Assembly: GCF_901709675.1 (NCBI RefSeq)
Contig: NC_051087.1
Coordinates: 5,601,001 to 5,665,000 of the forward strand
Length of the DNA stretch: 64,000 nucleotides
Direction: 5' to 3'
Origin: Syngnathus acus
Lineage: Eukaryota > Chordata > Actinopteri > Syngnathiformes > Syngnathidae
Shown here in pieces: positions 13,101 to 28,100 of this stretch. Numbering within the stretch: position 1 is the stretch's first letter; every line of letters starts with the position of its first letter. A program made the position numbers and the translations under genes. The notes beneath the pieces were generated by a model that saw only the letters and a list, made by a program, of their open reading frames with translations, made no database searches and was not told the origin of the DNA.

Positions 13101-16100
13101 TCCGAGACGGGGACGGGTGGGTGACTTGTCATGCCTGCCGAGAAAAAAAAAGAGAGACCATTTTGGAACGTGTACAACTCGACTTTTTTTGGGAGGGGAA
13201 AATGTTAAGAGAGTTAAGAAGATCCTCAGAGGTTTTTTTCATTTTGTCTGTGTGTGTGTGAGACCGCAGTCACAGCGGAGAAAGCGAATGGAAGTGTTTC
13301 TTTGTTAAGTGACCATTCTCTTTCCAAAGCAGACAGAAAGAACAATGTGCGTGTTTGGAAAGTTACTGAGGCACAATAACATGTCCTTTGAGTCGGTGCA
13401 ACACGGCTGGTGGAGATTTTAAAAAAGGCACAGACGGTTAAAAATTTAACATTTGGGGTTTAAAAAAAAAAAAAAAAAAACACTTCTAAAACAACACAGT
13501 GGAACCTTTAAATTTGATTGCCCTTGAAGTTGAACAGTCCAGTTGATTTTTTTTTCTTTTTAAAAAGGCATCAGGCAAATGTAAAAGTGACTTTCACAAA
13601 TGTAATAATTACTATCAGTTTTGACGGAGTTGTAGGTCAGAATTGCTTTGCGTCATACCAAAATGTGTTTCTAATACTTTGGACTTTTTTTGGCACATAC
13701 TATTTGGTAAAAACATGCCTCAAGTCTGCATCTGAGTGATAACAAGAAAAGGATTATGCTTGTTTTTTTTTTTTTTGCTTCTTTGCTTCTTCACTGACAA
13801 AGTCATTATTTTCTAACATTTTAGTTAAGCAGTTTAACTTGTTTGTACTCAATGTTACACCGCCTGCTAAAATGGCTTGATACAAAAGATTCAATACCAG
13901 AGTGCTGGAAAAAAAAAAAAGCATTCATCTTTAGAAGTTCCACCGTACCAAAGCTTATTGATGACATGTCAATTCAAGCAGCTTCATCCTACGTGGGATG
14001 AAAGTTAGTTTGCATGAATGTCTACAAGGAACACAGACAGATCGAAAGAATGAGAGAAATGAACTGGCGAAGAAGAAAACGATGACAGCAAATCTTTGGT
14101 GGACCGTGAGGCCAACTAACTTGACAAACGTCGATAACCACGGTACACTGATACACGGTAGGCTGAAAAGGAAACAATACCGCAGTTAAAGAAATAAAAA
14201 AACGACACTAAGAGCTAAGTGTCTGTGCAGATATGCTTACCTGGAGTCTGGAAGTTGATTCGACGCAACTCCACAGGGTCAGTGGGATGGTGAGACGACA
14301 TGGCTTTGCTGCAGGGGAAACTGCCCTTCCTGCCCTCGGCTTCGGCTCGTTTCCTGCAAATAGCATCAGAAAAGCCCTTTATAGTCAATTCTCAAAGTGT
14401 TGCAGGATATTTGTTGTGCGAACTAGATGATTTGAGACCATTAGGAGAAAATCTAGAATCTAGAAAATCTTTCTTTGGCATTTTGGATTGGCGAAAACAT
14501 GTCAGCATTCACACACACTTTCATAGAACAGAAATTTAAATTGAATATTGCCTTTAATTTTTTTTTGATAACTGTGTGTACGATGGCTTTTCATGTACAC
14601 AAAAATAATTAAGGGATTTAATAATCTCCCCAAAAAATGGAAAGCAAAACCTTAGTGTTTGTTTGTTACCTGTCAGGTTTGCTGGATCCAGATGGAGAGA
14701 AGGAAGAGCACAAAAAGGAGCAGACAAGGATGGACAACATTATTATCTGTTTTCTATTACCGGACTTCCTCTTCTCTTTTACAATTATTTATTATTAAAC
14801 AAGAGACAACAATCTGAATCCATCATCCTATTGTTGCCTTATAATAGCATCTCAGATGGGTGCATCTATATTTAAAACATCACTCTGCCCGGTGCAGCTT
14901 AGCTTCAAGGTGCTCATTAATGTCCGGTGATGATCCTGAACTTTAGATTATTAGCATCCTGGATATTCATTTCCTCATACCGCATCTGCAGCAGCAATTA
15001 TTCATGTGCGGTAACAAAGCTTTAGCCGAGAGGCCTGATAATGATCATAAACAGTGATAATGTTCGATAAATGCTACCTCCCATTCATTTGCAGAGACAA
15101 GCACGTTCTCTCAAGGTTTGTAAAATGAAAAGCAGATTTTCACAATCAAGCCTTAATTAGTACAAAGTGTTATTGACAGTAGTGCGGATATCAAATACAG
15201 CTTGGTGGAAAGGAATCAAAAGGATCTAGATTTCATATCCAAGGATCTAGATTTCATATCCATCCATCCATCCATCCATCCATCCATCCATCCATCCATC
15301 CATCCATCCATCCATCCATCCATCCATCCATCCATCCATCCATCCATCCATCCATCCATCCATCCATCCATCCATCCATCCATCCATCCATCCATCCATC
15401 CATCCATCCATCCATCGCTATTTACTTTGCTTACCTTTTGAAGAGAAGGATGGCAATGACAATACACACGATGAAGATAACGGCCAACACAGGACCAACC
15501 ACCCACAAGAGACCCTCTTCCTCATCCACAATTGGCTGCGGGTCCACACCTGATGACATCACGGGATCAGAATACGGGCTAGTGGAGAACATGGTCTGTG
15601 GGAGAGAGCGTATGAATGTTAAAATCAAAAACACATCGATGAACTTTGAAGATGCGCTTATCTCTTACGTTCTCCGAAAGGTCAAGCAGGGCGAGCACAA
15701 AGAACACATATTCCTGGCCGTTCTGCAATGGACGGTTGCGGAAGTCGCCGTAGTTTTGCCCATCGCCCAGCGTGAACTCAGGGGGGAGCGCTTTAAAGTG
15801 AGCGCTGACGTAAGCTCTTGGATCTGATTGGCCAGTCTGTCTGCGGATACGGAGGGCACGGCTCACGCTGGTTCGGTTAATCTCTTTCAGCAACTGATGT
15901 GGAAGGGCAGCACAGTAGGCAGGAATGATTAGTAAGGTTTGAAAGAAAAAAAAAGTTACAGGCCACACATAGACAAACAACCATTCACACTTCTTGACAA
16001 TTTAAAGTCTTCAATTAAAGCAACCACTAAATGTTTTTGGGATATGGGACAAACACCCACTAAGAGACCACACAGTAAGGCTGGCAACTCACTAGTCAAC

Positions 16101-19100
16101 TGTGATGCATCCTGTAAACCATAATTTTCCTAAATTTAAAAGTAGGATCCCACAAACCATTACCAAAGTATCAATGGTCTCTTTAAAGAGTATCGCCAGA
16201 GCCCGATAGCCTACCGTTTGGTCTCCTGTTAACTATTATCTCCTGAATATAAACAATCTAGTCTTTCACAAATCACCATCAAAGTATCAATGGTGTCTTC
16301 TGAGAATATCTATCTATCGTTCCATCCATTTTCAGAACACACGCGAAAATCTAAAGCTTTAATGGAAATATTCAGTCTCACTGACATGAAAACCTTGTTT
16401 TGGCAATTGGTCACTCTCCCTTGCAATAGTGTTCCAAATTGGATTTAGGTCAGGGCACTGTCAAGAACTCTGTTAAAGCCATTCTTTTTTCATTTTAGCT
16501 TCAATGCCATTCTGAAATGTGATACTACTTTGTACACCAATGCTTTCTAGTAGACATCTAAAGATTTTGGGCCAAGACCGACTGTTATTATTTCCTTTTA
16601 GTTGCAAAAGACCTGGAGCGAGTGTATTCGCTCTCTGTATCAACTGACTTCTTGGAAAGTATCAAGCACATTGACTGTTCTTGAATGATATCGCAATGTG
16701 TTGCTGGAATAAGTTTTATTTTTAGCATTACATATTCAGCAAAATACTTCAGATCCGATGCCCTTGAGTCAGATATCATTTAAAGCAAAAAGCAGCTTTG
16801 TTTAAAAGTAAAATACAACCTGAAATTTCACAGGCGACTTTTTTCAATCCCAAATTGTTTGCATGAACGAAAGAATACCCACCTCATCTAAATTCATCTG
16901 GTCTGGGTCCTCCCATGGATTCGAGAACTTCCCTCCTCGTTGCTTCTTTAGTGGCACCACCACCAGATAATAACCCCTGAAAGACATGATGTGCTGAATA
17001 ATTTTTTTTCATGAACTTAAAAGTTGTAAAAGTGCAACACAGCACCTGTGGTGGATTTGCAGGTGTACCGAATAAAATGCCCAAATGATATAACCATGCC
17101 GGAGAACAAAAGTAAGAGTGTATTTTTTTTTTTTATCAGCTGAAGCACCAATAGCTTCCGCCAAGCCATGAGGGCACTCTCGCTAAAATGATAAATGTGT
17201 CCCCAGTGCATGACTCACTCCGGCGCTTGCTGCTCGCACTTAATAACATAACTGGCATTACATCAAATGTGGTGAAATGTTGAATTTGCAGCACGAAGAT
17301 GAACAGATATGCTCTTGCAGACTGCAGAATTGCTGATGATGTATTTTAGAAATAAAACCAAACACAGCAGCTGATTACAGTTTGTGACGACGTCTTTTAT
17401 CAAAACGGAATGAGCGTAATGAGAGCAAAAAAAGTGACGGGATGTGCCAGTGTGGGTGTTGCAGTGGAATGATTCAGAGATTTATAGTTGAGTTCTAAGG
17501 AGCACACTGGTTGTCTATTTCTTCTGTGTTTGAAAGAGATTACGAGCTTTGTGCTTTTGCCCTGTCTGCTGTGGGAGTTGGAAGAATTGCGAGTCCGCCA
17601 ACTCCAAGAGAGAAATCCCTCCTGTTTGGCTAATAAATGTAAGAGAGGATGCAAAGGGGGAATGGTGGAATTAGCTCAAAGGGCCGACAGAGACGTTAAT
17701 TCTATTATAACGTAATTGGAGTCTCTCTGTTGTATTAAATCATGTTCTTGTCTCTGGAATGCGTCTTCCTTACTTGACTTTAGCTGCCGTCTGCACAGAT
17801 GGAAGTTGGACGGTCACCATGCCATCGGCATTGGTCTTTCCCACCACGACGGGTTTGCTTTTCAGGATGTCTGGAGCAGTAGTGGCGGTGACGCGGTGCT
17901 GAAGGCCCCCGGCGCTGTTGGCCCGGTTGGTAAGCAAGAATGAGTAAAGGGTGTCAGGCTGCAAGCCAGTGATCAGCTTCTGAGTCTGCTTGCCATCCAC
18001 CTCCACAGACTGGCCTTTTCCGTAGAGGATCTGAATATGGAGAAGGTTTTTTCACAGTTGACCAACACACTACGATGCAATAATAAAAGGTATTCTTAAA
18101 ACTTCCTACAGTGAATGGCTGGGTAGGATTCTTGTCTCGAACCTCCCAGGAGAACAGAACAGAATTCTTCATGGCGGCCTTCACTTTGAAGTTGGTGGCA
18201 AAAACTAAGATGAGACAAAAACAAATAAAATGACATTAACTTGACGGTGAACCTTTGTTTCCTGAAGTCCGGTTGTAGTTTTTGGTACAGGCCATTTACT
18301 CGTATTTGTTCGGGTCAGAAAAACTAAACAGACCCAAGAATCTTACCTTGATTTGGGAAAAGGATGTTTTGTCTAAGAGTACAGCGACAAGACAATGAAA
18401 AAGGACACTCAGGATGTAACCAGACGTGCGTGTGATTGTATGTTAGCACTAGTGTGCTACGTTTGGAAGTTTGTCTGGAGAACTGAATGATGAAGATGAG
18501 TTGTTAGGGACTGAGTGTGAGTCCTACCTTGGTCTAGCCGCTGCGTCCTAAACTGGACACCGGGGCTGTACGGACCGGGCCCGACAGTCGTGTACGCGCA
18601 CACCCTGACATCATACACCGTATCGGCACTCAGACCCTCCAACAAAACACTTGACCCCGGAGTGGGCACCACAATTTCCGAGGAATTGCCCCGACTGTTT
18701 ATATCCTTGTACAGCACTGAGTATTTGACAATTTTTCCGTTTTGCTCAATGAGTGGCACTGATTTCCACGTCAAGCGGAGGGAGTTGGCAGACATCTCCT
18801 CCGAGACAATATTTTCCGGGTATCCGGTTGGGGAGCCTTCAGGCGTGGTCACTTCTTTCACTGCCTCTTCTCCATAGCCCATTTTGTTACGGGCGGAGAG
18901 TCTGAAAATGTAGTTGGCCCCCATATGGATATCCTGAGCAGTGTAGAGGCTTTCCTTGTTGGGGAACTCCACCACAGTGAATGGAAGGACGTCGACACGG
19001 CCAAAAGTGAGGCGGTAACCCAGGAGTGGCGTTAGGGGATTTGGCGGCGGGTACCACTGAAGCAGAGCGGTGCCCGAGTCAGTTGCGCTCACCATTAGTT

Positions 19101-22100
19101 TGGGCTTTTCAGGCACTATAAAAAAGGAATTAGGAGAAAGGAGGGTGAGGAAAAACCAAACAGTGACTAAAAACGACTCGCAGTGCTTAACATATGAGTA
19201 CATTGAAAAGTAAACATGAACAATTTGCAGAATTGTGGTTAACATTCTTAAATATTTTCAAATTCTGCTTTGCTCTGTAAGTTTTTAGCTGTTCATGTTT
19301 GTGGTATTAACTAATGAATATATTTGAATATATTTGCAAAACTTACATGGTAGAGCAGTGCAGATGGCAACAGGTTTGCTGCGGGCACCATCTCCTTTGG
19401 CAGTGTAAGCTCCTACCGAGATAGAGTAGGAAGTGTCGGCCTTCAAGTTTCCGAGAAGAGCCTCCTGCAAGACAAAAGTCAGTCGGTCAGCTGCAATATG
19501 TGGCAATGTCCGTCCGTCCATCCATCTGAGACCTCCAACTACAAGCTTAAAGAAATATCTACTCACATATTGAGCTGATTGGTCATATTCCCACTGAGTA
19601 TTGATTGAGAAGAATGAGCACAGGAAAGACACAAGTGTTAATATACGATTATAAATCGCTAATTGAATTTCAAAGAATTCCATTTGGCGGTTACCTGTGA
19701 GTCCTCTATAAGGATGTCCTTAATGGAGGGCGGACCCTGAGGCTCGCCATAGTTCATCCTCACGTAGTGGACTTGGTAGCCTCGGATCTGACCGTGCTGC
19801 AACTCTGGGGCTGGCGCTCGCCATTTCACCCTAATGGCTGAGGAGTTCACTGTCTCTGCGTCCACCCCTCGAGGAGGACCACTTGGAACTATAAATGCAT
19901 TTTGGGATATAAGTCAAGGGTCACTGTTGATGGCCACTTAAATGTTAGCTTGGAAGTATTCTGTTTTGAATTAAAAATAGCTTTGGGGCAGAAAAATACA
20001 CTGAAAAACTGATGTAAAAATGCAGCCATCCAAAAAGTTTAAATTTTCACTGATGTCTGGGGGAAAAAAGGTCAAAATAGTAAAAAAAAAACATGTGCGC
20101 GCTCGAAGAAAAACATGGAGGAAAAAGCAGTGACGGATAAGAAGCAAATGTAGAGAAAGATAAGAATGGCAGAGAGAAAAGGATTTGTCGCCACGGGCAG
20201 ATAAATAGTGGCAGACAGTCAAAGAGAAAATACTGTTATCAAGAAAAAAAAAAACTCTCTTGTGCTGCCAAGAACTACACGTCTCCCCCACAACACTAGA
20301 GTCAGTGTTATTGGTGGAACGCCGGGAGTGTCAGCCATTAAGTAGGAATAGTCAAAATATTGCTGGAAATATGACAGAATTAGGCAAACATTGATGAAAC
20401 GGGGCTAAAACACATTCAAAACAGCTGTCAAGGTGTTAAGGATTTGGCAGGGCAGTTAGGAGTGAGGGGAGGCCAAGGTTCAGCCAAAGTTATTGAGGGG
20501 TATTTGTTATTCCAAGTAAGGGAAATCCCAATATTAGGATTTAAGAAGAAAAGGGCAAAAAGCAGTCAAAAAAGAGTCGTGAAAAAAAAGCTGCATGGAA
20601 AAAGGGTTTGCTGCAGATGGAGAGAAAGCAGTGGCAAGGGAAGAGAAAAGGGAGTTTTATTTTCCACTTTGGGTGGTTAGGAGGGATACAAGGAAGGATT
20701 GTCGTTAATCACTTGGAGCTTATTAGTCATATTAGTTTGGTAGTGGTAGCCATTGACAGCGGGGCGGAAAATCCAAAGAGGGTTTGGAAACATACCATCT
20801 TCCTCGGTGCGGATAATCAGCTGTAAACTCTCAGGTCCGTCGCCAGCTTCCGTCTGCGCCCGCACTGTAATTCCGTATTCGCTCCATTTCTCTAGGTTAT
20901 CCAAGCGGTACGGAGAACCTTCCTTTGGAATGCCGTCAATCCTTTTGGATGTTTTGTTGACCCCGGTAGTGGAATACTGGACGGCGTAGCCCGTAATGAC
21001 GCCGTTCTGAAACTCCGCAGGTGGTGGTGCCCAACTTACCAAGATGCTGGTAGAAGTGGGGCTGGTGCATGTTATGTCCTGGGGAGGTGCTGAAGGAACT
21101 GATTGGCCAGTTTGAGGAGGCAGAGTTGGATTTGTTTTGGGTAAGTGTGAGTTGGTGGTGTGTATAAATTGTTATTGGGGTGAAGTGGTGAGGAGGAATG
21201 GTGGATGGAATGGAGCAGACACAAGACAGAGAACAGAAGACAAAAAAAAAAAACATAAAATGAAAACTAAACACTGGTGAACAGAAGATATCAAGAAAAA
21301 TGGCTCTCTGGCTAGAAAGCAAGATGAGCGAACAAAGATACTGAGTGATGGGTGTTGACCTTTGTTTGATTGATGAAAAGAGAGTGAATGACTTTAAAGA
21401 GACGCAACACAAAATAGAGCGACTAGAGCTTAGAACACACAAACGTACCTGCCTGGAACTTACTTGTCCTACTCGAGTCTGAGCGCTCGATCCGTGACGG
21501 AGATCGCATCTCCAGCTATAAATGTCTGACTTGTCTAACCCATGCTTTCCTTACAGACCTCACATTGATATCCAACAATAGGAATAACTTTCATCATTTT
21601 ATGCCAATCAGGAAAGAATGGCAGCTTTTGGAAGTCATATTTGACATTGGTTCAAATATCAAACCTGAGGTCAATGTAAGTCACATTTCAGATTGGCCTA
21701 TTTGTGACAATGCAAACTAAAAATCTTTCCCCTTTCGCGACAAATTTTGGTGGTTTTTGGTACTCAACTGTGTACCGATACTATTTTTGCATTGTCCAAA
21801 TGAAGCCTGACTCTTTTCACACACGTGCCATTCACACTCGACAATATGCAGCTGAACTTACGTGTCTGGGGTGTGTCAATGGAAATCTCGTTGGTATACG
21901 CGCCAATGCCATGTTTGCTACGCGCGGCCAATTGGAAAGTGTAGGCCGAGAAAGGCTTGAGGTTCCTCAACAGGTAGGAGCTTGTTGGCTCAAAGCTTAC
22001 TTTCTTCTAAAGGGAACATGAAGATGCAGGACATTAACATCAGTCGCACCCGAATACGACTTCTATTAACAGGTACTGGTCGACCAGACCATTTCTTAGA

Positions 22101-25100
22101 GCCAATCCGAGCAAGAATCAATGTGCAAACATCTTCAACGCTCACCTCCTCAGTATCGTCTGCCCGTCGATAAACCAGTTCATATCCCGTGATCTGGTTG
22201 TCAGGGCCACCCTGGGGTGGCGCTATCCAGGACAACAAAATACTCGTCTCAGATTTGGCCTCTCCTTTGAACTCCGAAGGCTGCGATGGGACTGAAGAGT
22301 TCAAGAACAAGGTCATTAGCAATTTATTTGCTTGTATTTATAAAAGGTGACATACTCTGCTGCCTTACCGCCAGTCTTGGCAATAATCTGCAGGTCCTGG
22401 GAAAGAGGACCATCGCCAACGGAGGTGAACGCCAACACTCTGATGTAATATGTCTTGTTAGGAGTCAAGCTCTGAATGGTGATAAAGTTGGCGCTCCGCA
22501 CCATCTGCTTCTCCCACTGCAGAACACACACACACACACGCACGCACACAAAAGGCAAGGAATGAACACAAGCATTGACCCATACTCGGGTCACACGTCA
22601 CGAACAAATACCTGGTTCACTGGCAACATGTTGTCTGATGTGTAGTAGACCCTATAGCCCACTACCTGCCCATTTGGTTCCTCTGGCTCATCCCAGTGGA
22701 TGATTGCCGTTGTGGTGCTCAGCATGCGACCTCTGACCTAAGAGCCAAATAGCAATTATTTATTCTGGCTGTATTCTATGACCAGTAATTAAAATGAAGG
22801 TTTGAATACAATAGTCTTACCTCTATGCCAAAACATAATAATATTTATGATGCCTGACAAGTGCACGTTCAAGGCGTTGCCCTTACTTGTCGGGGAGGTG
22901 AGGAGGGCGCCTGCTCTGCTGTGCGAGCCTCCACCACTTCGCTGGAGGGACCCTGGCCGATGGTGTTAACAGCTGCCACGCGGAAGTCATAATGGGAGTA
23001 AGGGCTCAGGCCACCCACACTGTAGCGGGTGGTGGCGATGCTATCAATCTCTTTATAGGGGTCCTCGGAGCCTTTGGAACGGTGCTGCAGCAGGAGAGAG
23101 ATATAAGACACAATAACACGTGGGCATTAAACCAACACACGCTATGATTTATGACACAAGGTGAGGGATGATTTGAGGATACAGCGTTTGGTCGCACAAC
23201 ATTACACAAATAAATGCAGGCAGGGGGAAACTGGAGGCTTTTTTTTTATGATGTGAACCATCATTATTATTTTGTTTCATTTTCATATACGTATCATATT
23301 TTGCTCACTCAATGCAATAACAACAACTTACTTGTATGATGTAATAGGAGACAGGTTCGGGGTTGCCAGAATCCCAGGTGAGAGTGATGCTTGTTGCAGT
23401 CCTTTCGGTCACCACGGGTGTGCCGGGAGCCTTTGGGAGAGCTGAAGGAACGACAGTGTTAAAGGTTTATCGTGCCTGAACACTGGTCATTGAAAGATAA
23501 ATTCACCAATGGAAAAAAATGAATCATGAAAATAATCAAATATATCCAACGGCGTATCATATTTGGACTTCTGTTTGGAGATAATTAAAATGAGCAGTCT
23601 CTCAAATTAATTTATCCTGAATTTAGGAGATTTTTTATTTTGAGTGGTGGATTATTACTCGTAAATTTTAAAATGGTCATTCCATTTATATTAATAATAT
23701 ACTAAGAAAATATATTTTTCTTAATTTTATTAATTAGAATTTTTTCACATTGGCTATGCAAAAGTGGCAAGGGGCAAACATTTCCATTCCTCATTTCCTT
23801 CAGTAAAATCTAATCTTACTTTTAAATAAATACCTTTTATTATTTCTCATGAAAGACTTCACTTGAGTCTTTGACTTCAATTCTTTTCAACAGAAAGGTG
23901 CTGCTTAGAGTGGCCAGTTAGATATAAAAGAAAATGAAACTTGGAATAGAATTGCATAAAAGACCTCTTAGATACAAGGTCGAAGCCATGCCTCTCTCTA
24001 AGCTCATCCGGAAGATTCCTTTTTTTCCCCTCCATACACTGACAAACTCACCTTTCACAATAATCTGCGCCACAGCCTCAATAACGCCGAGTGTTGACAT
24101 GGCAACGCAGGTGTAATTGTTGGACTGGCGTACATCCGTCAATTCAAGGACATTACGGCCGATGGGCATATCATCCTCTGGGGTCAGGTCCTCGGCTCCC
24201 AGCATCCACTTTACATAGGGCATGGGCGAGCCCACCGCCACGCAGGTGATGTTGACGTTGCCCCCTGGCATGATCTCGCTGTCCGCCGGCGGGATAGAGA
24301 ACCGAGGGGGGACGCGACGCACTGGAGCGCGGTGCAATAAAAGCAGAAAGGCAGGAAAGGAAGCACCATTAGACATTTATGAGAACAATGTGTTGTTGAG
24401 CAAAGTGCAATGGATGACAATAGGGCATGTGTTTTCAGCTTGCCACGTGCTTTCAAATGAAATTTCGTGGCAATCAGAAAAGACAGCAAACATTCCAACG
24501 GTAAGGTAAGTCACCACTTGGGTGCATGTGATATGGAAATGTTTTATTGATGGTGTTAGCAGCAGGAAATCAATATTTTATGCATGAAAATACAAATGAT
24601 ACCCACACACGCACAAAAAACAAAGCACAGCAAAACCAAGGTGCACTCGGGGAAAAAAAAATGCACATCACAGAAACCAGGCAGTAAACACCAACACAAA
24701 TGGTATCTTAATCGACCAAAAGAAACACTCAATACAGCGATTCAATATTGTCACACTGGTTTTTGCAGTACCAACCTTCTCGGAGCTCTGCCGAGGGAGT
24801 AAGGACAGAGCGGGAGGAGGGGTAAATGGAAGAGGGGGAGGAGGGTAAAGAGAGGAAAATGGCCAATATCAGAGAAGAGACAGGGAGAAAAAACACGTTA
24901 GACAGAGGAGTGTGGCAACAGACGAGAAGGGAAGCTGAAAAGAAAACCCTGGAACAAACATAAGCTGTGGAGGGGCCAGTATGTCGGTAAAAGCCCGTCA
25001 CAGCCTGTCAAACATTCACTTGGATGCGCCACGATATTTTTTTTACTAGACACACATCACTGACTTTGTTGTTTGTGCATATGCATATATCTGTTAGTCG

Positions 25101-28100
25101 CTGACATTTATGTATTTCAACTTGTACATCTACTTGTGTGTGTTTGCTTCTAATTCCCCGGAGCAAGCAACAATCAGGCTGTTTAAAGGTTGCTGTTTGG
25201 TTTTTTTTTTTACTTGATTGGGGTGGCAACAGAGCAAAAGGCCTCCGGATTAAAAACGTCTTCAAGACTCAAACATTGGTCTGGCGTGTGTGAGAATGCG
25301 TGCTTTTAAAGTGCCCGAAGAGGTAAGGCGGCTGTCAGATTTTGGCGAGAGACACAAAAAGTCCTAACCAGATGATGATTTGTTTTCTCTTGGAGGTCTA
25401 AAGGCTAAGAAGGGAGGGCAGAGAGATTAATAGCCTCAGTAAAAACACTCAGCCCTGCGTTAACTGTGTGGAAAGACGACCCTTGTTTTGGAAGCCTTCC
25501 ATTTTATGGCTTGGAAGGGAAATTGGTTAAATGATATGGTGGTGTGTAAAATATTACACAATAAATAATTTGATTAACACACATCCCGGGAAATAAAATA
25601 AAAAAACATACTTCCATGTACATAATTCATACACTCTTGGGCGCGTTTATTTTCTTAGTCTGTGAAGTAGCGTTTTTAAAGGTATTAAATGTATCTGAAA
25701 AATGATGGTTCTCAAATTAATTATAGATAAAATATGAACTTTTTACTGCTGAAAATTTCAACCCTAACCCCCACAAGAGCTCCTCTTACCTCGTACGTAG
25801 AGGTTGGCTGGGGTGGAATAGCGAGTTCCATCGCTGTTGGTGGCAACACACTCATACTTGCCCTGGTCAGACTCTTCGCTCATTTCGATCTGCAGTGCGC
25901 CTGGATGCAGGAACGAGGAAATGAAAATATACAGAGAGGAGAACAGAAAGACAAAAACATTGAATGATCAAAGGCGTCATGATCTGATACATAACATTTA
26001 TTATCATAAAGGACAAATGAGTTTGAATATCAGCAAAAAGTGAAATCGGTGGAGAAGTGGGCCAAAAAAAAGCCCGTTCAATGGGGGACGCATTTCTGTC
26101 ATTGTCGGCAAAAATCTCCTCAAAACAAAGGTCAGCATCCTGATTTAGAAATTGGAGGGAAACAAAAAGTCCATAAGAGGGAATATATGGTTTTCCATGC
26201 AAGACAGAAATAAATAAGCCAAGCAGTCGACACGTTGAGGAATCCAGTGACAAATAGCCTTTTGGAAACTGTCTGAAAATCCAGTTACATCACTTTTCAA
26301 AATCATTGCCATGGCAATAACACAACCCTGACTTTTTTCGGATCCACCAATGGGATCAGGAGTGTGATGTCATTAAATGCACACCCAATAAAAGTGGTAA
26401 AGAAATCAACTGACCTTTGTTAAGGCCAACAGACAAAAAAAAACAAAACATTAAAAGACATACGCAAAGCCTTTGGAAGGGGGCCGATGCTTTCTCACTC
26501 CCTGAAAATAGAAAAACTGTCAAAAAAGTCAACCAGTTTTTTTTTTTTTTTTAAATGGTGTTGGAAGCCCAAAAAGCGCCCATAAAAACTTTATCAAAAA
26601 AGTGGTTGTTTGGGGCTTTTTATCAGTAATGAAAGAGAAGAGAGAAAGCAATGGTTGAAAAAAACAAAACAACTCATGAAGAAATGTGTGAATGTGTGCG
26701 TTTGTGTGTGTGTGAGCACATTAATGTCTGAAAGTGTGTCTTCGCCATCTGGACATTTCGGGTTGAGCGAATAACAGCTGGGAGGGAAGACACAACTGGG
26801 TTCGTTTGATTGGGTAAATAGCGGCAAGGTATAATGAAAAGCGGGCGGGGTCAAGATTAGGTCAAGACCATCACCCAAAAATCAGGTCACCGAAAAAATA
26901 AAAAAGGAAAAATTGGGAAAAAAAACATGACCATTGTCAACCTAAACTAAGGAACATAAAACACATCATGCTTTAGATTGAAGGTAGGATCAATGTTAGA
27001 AGCAAATTGATATTAAAGTGATGGGATCACTATATGATGATTAAGGAAGCAATGGAATTACGTTAACGATTGTGGGGCTGACATGGTAACATGAACAGAT
27101 GAGCAGATAATGAAAGGATGAGAAAAGGGAAGGTGATTAAAAGTCATAGTATAATGAATTGCTTGCTCAATTCCAATCCCCCCCTCCTCTTGCGCCTCTT
27201 CCCACCGCAGATTTGAAGCAGCCGGATGAGCGGTTACCACTACGGCAACACAGATGGACTCATCCTGAGCTGCTTCCTACAACTGGTGCAAGGGGAAGCC
27301 GAGGGTTGGAATGGAATCAGGCCACTGTGTCACGTTGGTCCTCCCAGCAGTCTTACCTCGTATGGGCGTGCCACCTGAGTGGGCAATGAATGCACGAGAT
27401 TAGAGAGGGAGAAGAAGAAGAAAATGTTAGTGCCACAGAAAGGGGAACGGGGCAAGGGAGGGATACTGACAGAACTGGGGGGAGTAAGAAGAACCAAATT
27501 AGAGAGAAAAACTAAGAAAGAGGCATTTTTTTTTAAAATCAAGTCAGAATAAGCTTTAAGTGACAGATTGGAGAAAGACAGAGTGATAGAGCTTCAAGGA
27601 GATGGGTTATTGAGTAGACCTCATTGATTTTCAGCGGGGTAGTTGACGAGGCTGCGCTTAGTCTCCAAGACTGAATACATTTCAGGATTAAGCTACACGT
27701 GTCCCCCATGTGGATGAAAATCGGTGATGAGTTGAATAAATGTGTTCTTTAGTGTTTTTTTCCCCCCCTAGAGTTTACAAACCGCCAACACTTTATCACT
27801 ATTAGACCCCATCGAGCAAAAATGCTTCTGGAGTGATCATCAGAGGTTCTAACACCAAAGACATTGATAACAATCTGAAACTTGAGCTGTAAATGTCAAG
27901 CTGAAGATCTACAGAATCAGAGCCAAACTATGCCGACAAGATCAAATGGAATCGTTTAAATGAATATTTCGTACTTTATTGAATTCGTCACTATTTGATG
28001 GATTTTTTGAGATACATTCAGCCAGAAAAAGATGTCATGTAATACCATATGCGACCTCAAGAGGCAACAGTGAGCCTTCGTAGTTAGTTGCCCACATTTC

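Noticed and set aside
15202-15506. Open frames on both strands reading HPSI or MDGW repeats
   Set aside because: Entirely produced by the ATCC tetranucleotide array.
18347-18372. Possible 26-nt microexon between FN7 and FN8 (TTAG acceptor, GTAAGA donor on the minus strand)
   Set aside because: Its length breaks the frame with the following exon, which needs a 1-nt overhang before it, and the peptide matches nothing in the family.
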